DNA from: an uncultured Pedobacter sp.
GTDB taxonomy: Bacteria > Bacteroidota > Bacteroidia > Sphingobacteriales > Sphingobacteriaceae
Length of the DNA stretch: 5,645 bases
Direction of reading: 5' to 3'
Assembly: GCA_946478755.1 (NCBI GenBank)
Contig: CAMLDJ010000341.1
Span: forward strand, 1 to 5,645
This document shows positions 1-5,645 of this stretch, piece after piece. The position numbers and the translations under genes are program-made. A model generated the notes under the pieces. That model did no database searches and was not told the DNA's origin. It was given only the letters and a program-made list of their open reading frames with translations. Position 1 is the stretch's first letter. Each line of letters begins with the position of its first letter.

Positions 1-693
1 GACATCAAGTATAGCCCTCAGCAGACCTTTGGAGAGGTGTTGCCTGGTGATATCAAATACAAGGATGTAAACGGGGATGGTACGATCGACAAACTTGACA
101 TGGTACCCCTGACCCATAGCAACTATCCACTGGTCATGTTCGGCCTGGGCGGAGAGTTCCGCTACAAAAAACTGACACTGGGTGTGCTGTTTAAAGGAAC
201 GGGAAGAACATCCTTTTTCTATGTTGGGCAGCCCACCAAAATAGATGACGTAACAGTGATTAACGGAGTGGGCTATATGCCATTCTATGAGGGCGGTTTA
301 GGCAACGTGCTTACTTTGGCAGCGGATCCGAAGAACCGTTGGATCCCGAGGGATTATGCGATAGCCAATGGGATAGATCCTGCATTGGCCGAAAACCCCA
401 ATGCCCGCTTTCCCCGTCTGCAATATGGCAATAACAGTAACAACAGTCAATTGTCCACATTCTGGCAGGGAGATGCGCGTTATGTGCGCCTGGAGGAAGT
501 CACGCTGAATTATAACATCAAACCTGCATTTCTGAAAACCATCGGTGTGTCTTCTATGGATCTGCAGCTTGTGGGTAGCAATCTATATGTATGGGATAAT
601 GTGAAGATCTTTGACCCGGAACAAGCAGCCTGGAATGGGCGTAAATACCCGATACCGACCACCTATTCCTTTCAAGTGTACGTGAATTTTTAA
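1..693 (+). CDS. SusC/RagA-family TonB-dependent outer-membrane transporter, C-terminal fragment
   Basis: This is the last 230 residues of a SusC-type transporter; the frame is open to the left edge, so the start and most of the roughly 1000-residue protein lie outside. Such proteins form a 22-strand outer-membrane barrel that imports glycan oligomers captured by a SusD partner, powered by TonB. Seen here: the family's EF-hand/dockerin-like DVNGDGTID element at residues 22-30 after PGDIKY, then alternating barrel strands. The motif RYVRLEEVTLNY and a late SNLYVWDN segment follow, and the protein ends in an aromatic Phe (YVNF), the usual last-strand signal for barrel assembly. The next gene, 29 nt downstream, is its SusD partner, which supports the assignment. 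The transported substrate cannot be read from this fragment; a xylan oligosaccharide is inferred only from the GH43 and GH115 genes downstream. Confidence 0.95.
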   Translation, partial: DIKYSPQQTFGEVLPGDIKYKDVNGDGTIDKLDMVPLTHSNYPLVMFGLGGEFRYKKLTLGVLFKGTGRTSFFYVGQPTKIDDVTVINGVGYMPFYEGGLGNVLTLAADPKNRWIPRDYAIANGIDPALAENPNARFPRLQYGNNSNNSQLSTFWQGDARYVRLEEVTLNYNIKPAFLKTIGVSSMDLQLVGSNLYVWDNVKIFDPEQAAWNGRKYPIPTTYSFQVYVNF

Positions 694-722
694 TGCAGAA
701 TTTAAAAAAATAAAATTTTATA

Positions 723-2747
723 ATGATGAAGACATCAATCATAAAAAGAATAGTGGGAGTAGCCATCATGATCCAGTTGATGGTAATGGCCACCTCGTGT
801 AAGAAGTATCTAAACATCGATGAATATTTTGACGATGAATTTAACATCGATTCAGCCTTTGCCAACCCTCGTAATATAGAGGCCTATATGTGGGGTGCAG
901 CGGCGATGTTTCCGGATGAATCCAATACCATCCGGCTGGGTTATACACCGGGTCCGATGGCTACCGATGAAGGCTTGAACGGGCTTACCGGAGGCGGTTC
1001 CGGTAATGTGTACTATGGGATGGATTTTGCCACCGGGCGCACTTCGCCGGATTTCTTCGGAGACAGCAGCCCAAACTTAAACCAATGGGGGAACTACTAC
1101 AAGATCATCCGTAAATGTAACAGTATCCTGCAAAACCTGGATCGGCCCAGGGGCATGACCAATATGGACCGGCTGCGGATCGAGGGGTATACGCGCTTTA
1201 TCCGTGCTTATGCCTACTACAATATTCTGGTAGATTACGGTCCTGCGATTCTGCTTGGCGATGATGTCGTCAATACCAACGAAGCCATCGAATATTACGA
1301 TCGCCCAAGGGCTACCTACGATGAGACGATGGATTATACCTGCGGGGAGTTTGAAAAAGCAGCACAGCTACTCCCAAAAGAGGTGTCTCTTTTGGACTTT
1401 GGCCGTCCCAGCAAAGGAGCCGCACTGGCTTTGATCGCCCGCCTGCGTCTGATCCATGCCAGTCCGCTGTTCAATGGTGGGCCGGTAGCCAATTCTTATT
1501 TTGGCAACTGGACCCGTAAGACCGACAATGTACATTACGTATCCCAGCAGTATGAGGAAAAAAGGTGGGCCGTGGCTGCGGCCGCAGCCAAGCGTGTGAT
1601 GGATCTTGGGCAGTATAGGCTATATACCGTACCGAAAGATGATAAAACCCCTGCGCTTCCTCAGGGAGTTACCTCTGACCCTAATTTCTACGGTGATTTT
1701 CCCGATGGGGCAGGGGGGATTGATCCATTTAGATCCTATTCGGATGTCTTTAACGGCGAAGCTGTTGCGGAAATTAATAAAGAGATCATCTGGGGCAGAA
1801 ATACAGGGTATCTTGTGACTACCATCAGCCAGGGGTCTATGCCTCCTTCTCTTGGTGGCTGGGGCCGCTTCTGCGTGACCCAGAAAGTGGTTGATGCCTA
1901 TCTGATGGACGACGGTCGTAGCAAAGAAGAGGCGACTGCCGATGGCTATTATTCGGAAACGGGCTTTACCACGCAGCCTCGAAATTTCTCCGGATACCCG
2001 CTCAATTCGGGGGTATATAAAATGTATGCTAACCGCGAGATGCGCTTCTACGCCTCCGTTGGGTTTAACGAAGCGGTATGGCAGGCGCAGTCCAGTACCT
2101 CGGTGAATAACCATACGGCCAAGTACTATTACCAGGATGCCGATGGCCGTGGCGGGGTGACTGCCACTTCGCCGAACTACCCGATCACGGGCTATGTCAT
2201 CAAAAAATATAATCACCCGATGGATGCCTTTCAGGGTACAGGTGCCCGTCACATCAAAAAAGCTTATTCTATTATCCGCTATGCAGAGATCCTGTTGTCA
2301 TACGCTGAGGCCCTGAATAATCTGACAGGTAGCCACACCGTGCAGCTCGGAGATCAGCAGTATACGATGTCCCGGAACCTGGAAGAGATAAGAAATGCTT
2401 TTAACCTGGTGCGGTATCGTGCTGGCCTGCCTGGATTAAGCGCGACCCAGCTCAATAGTACAGCGGAAGTTCAAAAACAGATCGAACGGGAACGCATGGT
2501 GGAGCTGCTGTGGGAAAACAGGCGCTTTTATGACGTGCGCCGTTGGGGCATTTATGAAGAAACAGAGCGCGAACCGATACGCGGTATGAACCCAGATGGG
2601 GCCACCAAAGAAACATATTACCAACGCGTCATCCCGGGGACATCATCCTTCATGACCCGTGTAGTTAACAAGAAGTTAGTTTTTGTACCTATACCACGCG
2701 CCGAAATGAGAAGATTACCTTCTCTGGATCAGAACCCGGGCTATTGA
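723..2747 (+). CDS. RagB/SusD-family glycan-binding outer-membrane lipoprotein
   Basis: This 674-residue surface lipoprotein caps the SusC barrel and binds oligosaccharides for import. A signal peptide of basic residues and a hydrophobic stretch ends in the lipobox M-A-T-S-C, giving lipidation at Cys26. The N-terminal SusD-like region covers roughly residues 26-220 and includes the helical TPR-type element RAYAYYNILVDYGP (about 161-174). The C-terminal RagB/SusD domain follows, with the hallmark ENRRFYDVRRW (about 598-608) and the closing PIPRAEM...QNPGY. It is longer than many SusD proteins (often 500-600 residues), with loop-rich insertions in the middle that may shape the binding site. The start is a double ATG preceded by an AT-rich leader with no Shine-Dalgarno sequence, normal for Bacteroidota. 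It ends in two consecutive in-frame stops (TGA TAG). It sits between susC and an accessory lipoprotein in one unit. Ligand identity is not visible. Confidence 0.96.
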   Translation: MMKTSIIKRIVGVAIMIQLMVMATSCKKYLNIDEYFDDEFNIDSAFANPRNIEAYMWGAAAMFPDESNTIRLGYTPGPMATDEGLNGLTGGGSGNVYYGMDFATGRTSPDFFGDSSPNLNQWGNYYKIIRKCNSILQNLDRPRGMTNMDRLRIEGYTRFIRAYAYYNILVDYGPAILLGDDVVNTNEAIEYYDRPRATYDETMDYTCGEFEKAAQLLPKEVSLLDFGRPSKGAALALIARLRLIHASPLFNGGPVANSYFGNWTRKTDNVHYVSQQYEEKRWAVAAAAAKRVMDLGQYRLYTVPKDDKTPALPQGVTSDPNFYGDFPDGAGGIDPFRSYSDVFNGEAVAEINKEIIWGRNTGYLVTTISQGSMPPSLGGWGRFCVTQKVVDAYLMDDGRSKEEATADGYYSETGFTTQPRNFSGYPLNSGVYKMYANREMRFYASVGFNEAVWQAQSSTSVNNHTAKYYYQDADGRGGVTATSPNYPITGYVIKKYNHPMDAFQGTGARHIKKAYSIIRYAEILLSYAEALNNLTGSHTVQLGDQQYTMSRNLEEIRNAFNLVRYRAGLPGLSATQLNSTAEVQKQIERERMVELLWENRRFYDVRRWGIYEETEREPIRGMNPDGATKETYYQRVIPGTSSFMTRVVNKKLVFVPIPRAEMRRLPSLDQNPGY

Positions 2748-2773
2748 TAGGTTAAACGATAAAATATAGACAG

Positions 2774-3670
2774 ATGAAACAAAGGTATATAACGATGCTG
2801 GCACTCGCTACGGCACTATGGTCCTGCAAAGACAATGAAATATTCGAAAAGGAAATGTACAAAAATGAGGTCGCTTTGATCAGCAGCAACTATTACAATA
2901 CTTTTCAGGAAATTGTTCCCCTAACCGGCGGAGAAGTAACAGGGTATATCGCAGCTTCTGCAGGGGGGACACATTCGCCGACAGAAGATATGGTTATCCA
3001 ATTGGAAGAAGATGATACTCAGCTGGATGTTTACAACCGGTCGCTTTTTGATGCCGATGAAAACTTGTATGCGAAGCTGTTGCCTAAGGATAAATATGAA
3101 ATCATGGACTATAAAATCCTGATCAAAGCCGGGGAACGTACCGGACGCACGATGGTTAAGCTGCGTCCGGATGGCTTATCGCCGGATTCGACTTATTTTA
3201 TCGAACTAAAAGCTACCGATGTCCCTGGAATTGAGGTCAATTCGAAGAAAAATTCCATTCTATATCAGGTGCTGATCAAGAACGATTATGCCTCTCAGGC
3301 AGAAGACACTTTTTACTCCATGACCGGATTGGTGAACGACATGGTAACGGCCGGCAATAAAAAGTTGTTTCCCTTAACGGGTAATAGTGTACGGGTGATC
3401 GCCGGGACGGAGTCTTTTGAAAGTACGGAGGCTCATATCAAAAAGACCGCCATTATTCTGGAAGTGGGCGCTGACAACAAGGTCACGATTAAACCTTACA
3501 AGGATATTAAGGTGACGCAACTGGACGGTGACACGAGATATCCCAATGTATTCCGGGTGGAGGAATCTTTTGGACGGAAATTCAATGTCTTTTTGTTATC
3601 GTATGAGTATACAATTAATAACACTAAACGACATATGCAGGAAGAGCTACGGATTGAGATTAATCGCTAG
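2774..3670 (+). CDS. PUL accessory surface lipoprotein, DUF1735/DUF4361 type
   Basis: This 298-residue lipoprotein follows susD after a 26-nt gap. The short signal peptide ends at Cys18 (A-L-W-S-C). Trp at the -2 position of the lipobox is unusual, but the acidic CKDNE stretch after Cys fits the Bacteroidota surface-export signal. The layout matches proteins with an N-terminal BT_3987-like (DUF1735) beta-sandwich, here about residues 25-170 and containing DSTYFIELKATDVPG. A C-terminal BT_3044-like/DUF4361 domain would follow at about 172-298, ending in EELRIEINR. I assign the family from overall pattern and position after susD, not from a catalytic motif; none is visible. Proteins of this kind are thought to act as surface glycan-binding partners of SusCD, so a role in substrate capture is inferred. 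It is the last gene before a strong terminator, so it closes the susCD transcription unit. Confidence 0.8.
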   Translation: MKQRYITMLALATALWSCKDNEIFEKEMYKNEVALISSNYYNTFQEIVPLTGGEVTGYIAASAGGTHSPTEDMVIQLEEDDTQLDVYNRSLFDADENLYAKLLPKDKYEIMDYKILIKAGERTGRTMVKLRPDGLSPDSTYFIELKATDVPGIEVNSKKNSILYQVLIKNDYASQAEDTFYSMTGLVNDMVTAGNKKLFPLTGNSVRVIAGTESFESTEAHIKKTAIILEVGADNKVTIKPYKDIKVTQLDGDTRYPNVFRVEESFGRKFNVFLLSYEYTINNTKRHMQEELRIEINR

Positions 3671-3757
3671 CTGGGTAATTTCCAAGTATCAACAACTCTA
3701 AACGGAAGCATTAAATGGTCCATAAAGAGTTCGATAGCTGAGCCGCCCGGGCCAATG

Positions 3758-3792
3758 AAGGAAACAACATAGAACAGTTGTTTCCTTTTTTT
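3758..3792 (+). terminator. Rho-independent terminator of the susC-susD-lipoprotein unit
   Basis: A perfect 11-bp stem is formed by AAGGAAACAAC (3758-3768) and GTTGTTTCCTT (3777-3787) around the 8-nt loop ATAGAACA. A run of seven T (3786-3792) overlaps the base of the stem. It lies 88 nt after the stop of the DUF4361-type lipoprotein gene and points the same way. It therefore ends that unit and implies a separate promoter for the GH43-GH115 pair. Because the stem is flanked by A on the left and T on the right, some activity on the other strand is possible, but no minus-strand gene needs it. Confidence 0.88.
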
Positions 3793-3901
3793 ATGCTATT
3801 TTATTTATCAATTTTAACATTTAGCATAAAGATTTGTACAATCGTGCCATGTTAACCCGTTTGTCCTGGCGACTTTTACATTGTTTTGATACTTTATGCT
3901 A
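3790..3901. repeat. Three copies of a 9-bp motif (two direct, one inverted) with TGTACA palindromes
   Basis: TTTATGCTA occurs at 3790-3798 and 3893-3901, and its exact reverse complement TAGCATAAA at 3822-3830. The middle copy can therefore pair with either flanking copy: with the first across a 23-nt loop, or with the third as a 10-bp match (3822-3831 with 3892-3901) across 60 nt. Two palindromes sit beside copies two and three: TTGTACAA at 3834-3841 and ATGTACAT at 3901-3908. The block lies between the terminator and the GH43 gene. It may be an operator or leader structure, but the AT-rich context makes chance a real alternative. Confidence 0.5.
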
Positions 3902-3990
3902 TGTACATCCAAAATTTAAAAAAGCCTTTCGTCGGCTTGTTCCGGCAAATGAAGTTAAGCTGGCAGATACTTCCCAACCCGGACTGCAAT
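3793..3990 (+). promoter_or_regulatory. Probable promoter/leader region of the GH43-GH115 unit
   Basis: A promoter is expected here because a terminator lies just upstream and the next gene needs its own transcript. The nearest match to the Bacteroidota pattern (TTTG about 19-20 nt before TAnnTTTG) is TTTG at 3860-3863 with TTGTTTTG at 3881-3888. It has one mismatch in the -7 box and a short 17-nt spacer, so the exact boxes are uncertain. The reading frame of the GH43 gene happens to stay open through this stretch. The peptide it would encode, before the signal peptide, is rich in Trp, Cys, Arg and Leu and resembles no domain I recognise, which fits non-coding leader sequence. The exact promoter position is not established. 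Confidence 0.4.
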
Positions 3991-5096
3991 ATGTTCCGCA
4001 GAATTTAAAGCTAAAATTTTCGATCTTGTTCCTGTCAGGCGCAATAGGGTTGAGCTCGTGTGCGCAGAAAAGTGGTAAAAAGAATGAAGATCCGTTTAAG
4101 CACGCCATTTCCCGACCTCTGGTATCTGGAATTTTTACTGCTGACCCATCAGCCCACGTCTTTAACGGTAGAATTTACATATATCCTTCCCATGATATTG
4201 ATGCAGGGATCGGTGAAAACGATAACGGAGATCACTTCGCCATGAAAGATTACCATGTATTTTCTATGGATAGCATCGGTGGGAAGGTTACTGACCATGG
4301 TGTAGCGCTTGATGTAAAAGATATTCCCTGGGCCGGTCGCCAGCTTTGGGCTCCGGATGTCGCCTTCAAAAATGGAATCTATTACCTCTATTTTCCATTA
4401 AAAGATAAAAATGATATTTTTAGAATCGGAGTGGCGACGAGTACAAAACCAGAGGGCCCGTTTAAAGCGGAATCAAAACCTATAACAGGGAGTTTCAGTA
4501 TTGATCCATCAGTGTTTACCGATAAGGATGGCACAAGTTATTTGTATTTTGGCGGTATCTGGGGAGGACAGCTGCAACAATGGAATAATGGAAGATTTGA
4601 TCCCAAAGGGTCAAAAACTGATTCACAAAAAGATCATGAACCAGCACTTGCACCAAAAGTAGCCAGATTAGATCAGAACATGCTTCAGTTCTCAGAGCAG
4701 CCAAAAGATATTCTGATACTTGATGAAAAAGGCCATCCGATTGAAACCGGCGATCATAACCGGAGGTTTTTTGAAGCCTCATGGCTGCATTATTATAATG
4801 GAAAATATTATTTCTCTTATTCTACAGGTGATACCCATTTGATTTGCTATGCCACCGGAGATCATCCCTATGGCCCCTTTACTTATCAGGGTATTGTGTT
4901 AAAGCCCGTTGTAGGATGGACCAATCACCATTCTATTGTGCAAATTAGAAACAAGTGGTACCTGTTTTATCACGATACACAGCTCTCAGGTGGGAAAACA
5001 CATTTAAGAAATATTAAAGTTACTGAACTGCGATACGACGAAGCCGGTAAAATTATTCCAGTTGATGCGTATGCAGGGGAAAAAGTATCCCCTTAA
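3849..5096 (+). CDS. Glycoside hydrolase family 43 lipoprotein (beta-xylosidase/alpha-L-arabinofuranosidase type)
   Basis: This is a single-domain GH43 enzyme with a five-bladed beta-propeller and no visible carbohydrate-binding module. Such enzymes use inverting hydrolysis to release xylose or arabinose. Numbered from ATG 3849 (415 residues), the expected catalytic triad is present: base Asp99 in TADPSAHVF, pKa-tuning Asp219 in SIDPSVF, and acid Glu309 in FFEASWLH. His360/His361 (TNHHSIV) lie where family members place a metal-binding His. A lipoprotein signal, KLKFSILFLSGAIGLSSC, ends at Cys71, so the mature protein of about 345 residues is membrane-anchored. The start is uncertain. ATG 3849 is the only in-frame ATG upstream of the signal, yet it adds about 52 odd residues before it. 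TTG 3834 and CTG 3984 are alternatives, and a missing T near 4004-4006 would explain the case better. GH115 follows 12 nt after the stop. I do not assign a GH43 subfamily, so xylosidase versus arabinofuranosidase stays open. Confidence 0.92.
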   Translation: MLTRLSWRLLHCFDTLCYVHPKFKKAFRRLVPANEVKLADTSQPGLQYVPQNLKLKFSILFLSGAIGLSSCAQKSGKKNEDPFKHAISRPLVSGIFTADPSAHVFNGRIYIYPSHDIDAGIGENDNGDHFAMKDYHVFSMDSIGGKVTDHGVALDVKDIPWAGRQLWAPDVAFKNGIYYLYFPLKDKNDIFRIGVATSTKPEGPFKAESKPITGSFSIDPSVFTDKDGTSYLYFGGIWGGQLQQWNNGRFDPKGSKTDSQKDHEPALAPKVARLDQNMLQFSEQPKDILILDEKGHPIETGDHNRRFFEASWLHYYNGKYYFSYSTGDTHLICYATGDHPYGPFTYQGIVLKPVVGWTNHHSIVQIRNKWYLFYHDTQLSGGKTHLRNIKVTELRYDEAGKIIPVDAYAGEKVSP

Positions 5097-5108
5097 CAAT
5101 TTTTAATT

Positions 5109-5645
5109 ATGCTATTCAATAATCTAATCAAGAAACCCGTTCTTAGTTCTGTCTTAGTTGTTTTAGTACAGATCGTGACTTTTGGACAGACGGGTAAAAA
5201 CCTGGTCTCAACAAAAGCCTCTGCCAATGCTTTTCCAATAGCACAGCAGGGCAAGGCGGTATCGATTTATGCCGATCCAAACGATTTTGAAGGCGTAATC
5301 AGGGTCATTAATGATTTTCGATCAGATGTAGAAAAAGTTTGCGGGAACAAACCCATATTGACTAAATCGCCTGCTGGGAAATTTTTGATCATTGCAGGGA
5401 CAATTGGTAAAAATGGATTGATTGATTCATTGATTGCTGCAGGTAAGGTTTCAGCGGCAAGTATCAGGGGCAATTGGGAAAATTGCATCATTCAAGTGGT
5501 TAAAAATCCTTTTAAAGGCACGGAGAAGGCACTAGTTATTGCAGGAAGTGATAAGCGGGGAACGATATTCGGATTGTATACTTTGTCGGAACAAATCGGG
5601 GTGTCACCATGGAACTGGTGGGCTGACGTGCCTGTGCCGAAGGAG
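5109..5645 (+). CDS. Glycoside hydrolase family 115 alpha-glucuronidase, N-terminal part
   Basis: These are the first 179 residues of a GH115 enzyme, cut by the right edge; full family members are usually 800-1000 residues. GH115 enzymes remove glucuronic or 4-O-methylglucuronic acid side chains from xylan, including from internal positions. Seen here: a Sec signal peptide (basic IKK, then a hydrophobic core to about residue 25) with likely signal peptidase I cleavage near T-F-G/Q at 26-27. There is no lipobox, which suggests a periplasmic or secreted enzyme. The family's N-terminal alpha/beta domain follows, with AFPIAQQGKAVSIYAD, then GSDKRGTIFGLYTLSEQIGVS (146-166, quoted in part by family pattern) and SPWNWWADVPV (166-176), a very characteristic GH115 stretch. 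The catalytic part lies outside the window. The start ATG sits 12 nt after the GH43 stop behind an AT-rich leader, so the two genes are almost certainly co-transcribed. Confidence 0.93.
   Translation, partial: MLFNNLIKKPVLSSVLVVLVQIVTFGQTGKNLVSTKASANAFPIAQQGKAVSIYADPNDFEGVIRVINDFRSDVEKVCGNKPILTKSPAGKFLIIAGTIGKNGLIDSLIAAGKVSAASIRGNWENCIIQVVKNPFKGTEKALVIAGSDKRGTIFGLYTLSEQIGVSPWNWWADVPVPKE

Noticed and set aside
554..865. A 103-codon minus-strand open frame spanning the susC-susD junction
   Set aside because: It overlaps the ends of two confident genes on the other strand and shows no signal, motif or plausible start context.
1620..2252. A 210-codon open frame on the minus strand inside susD
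   Set aside because: It is entirely antisense to a well-supported SusD gene and has no recognisable domain or leader. The translation is rich in Arg, Ile and His, as expected from the reverse of a coding frame.
3745..3752. GCCCGGGC palindrome before the terminator
   Set aside because: An isolated 8-bp palindrome with no second copy or nearby promoter; chance is enough to explain it.
3914..3938. A possible minus-strand terminator: AAGCC/GGCTT stem followed by a T-run when read on the minus strand
   Set aside because: The stem is only 5 bp with a 7-nt loop, and no minus-strand gene exists for it to serve.
3949..4008. A short frame from ATG 3949 to TAA 4006 as an independent leader peptide
   Set aside because: It has no conserved residues that I can recognise. 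It shares the frame of ATG 3991 and is better explained as part of a GH43 start disrupted by a one-base deletion.
4516..4782. A minus-strand frame inside GH43 and a + strand frame at 4060-4245
   Set aside because: Both lie within the GH43 catalytic domain in other frames, and neither has recognisable features.
5267..5491. A 74-codon minus-strand frame
   Set aside because: It is antisense to the GH115 N-terminal domain, which is strongly supported by family motifs.

Overview
The window looks like part of a polysaccharide utilisation locus (PUL) from a Bacteroidota genome. A Sphingobacteriaceae-type host (Sphingobacterium/Pedobacter) fits best. The evidence is the SusC/SusD pair, Cys-anchored outer-membrane lipoproteins, AT-rich gene leaders without Shine-Dalgarno sequences, and moderate GC. 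The genus is an inference.

Layout: all genes are on the + strand. (1) 1-693 is the C-terminal end of a SusC-type TonB-dependent transporter, cut by the left edge. (2) 723-2747 is its SusD-like glycan-binding lipoprotein. (3) 2774-3670 is a small surface lipoprotein of the DUF1735/DUF4361 (BT_3987-like/BT_3044-like) type that commonly follows SusD. These three genes are 26-29 nt apart and form one transcription unit, closed by a strong intrinsic terminator at 3758-3792. (4) An AT-rich leader with a 9-bp motif in three copies and two TGTACA palindromes precedes (5) a GH43 glycosidase lipoprotein ending at 5096. (6) Twelve nt later comes the N-terminal part of a GH115 alpha-glucuronidase, cut by the right edge.

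Working model (inference): the GH43 enzyme removes arabinose or xylose units, and the GH115 enzyme removes (4-O-methyl-)glucuronic acid side chains. Together they point to glucuronoxylan or glucuronoarabinoxylan. SusD and the accessory lipoprotein bind oligosaccharides at the cell surface and SusC imports them. The two enzymes appear to be transcribed separately from the susCD unit and have visibly lower GC.

No wholly new system is evident. The most notable point is the 5' end of the GH43 gene. Its lipoprotein signal lies about 70 residues inside the open frame with no normal start codon next to it, and adding one T near 4004-4006 would create an ideal start at 3991. The repeat/palindrome cluster just upstream is the second point.
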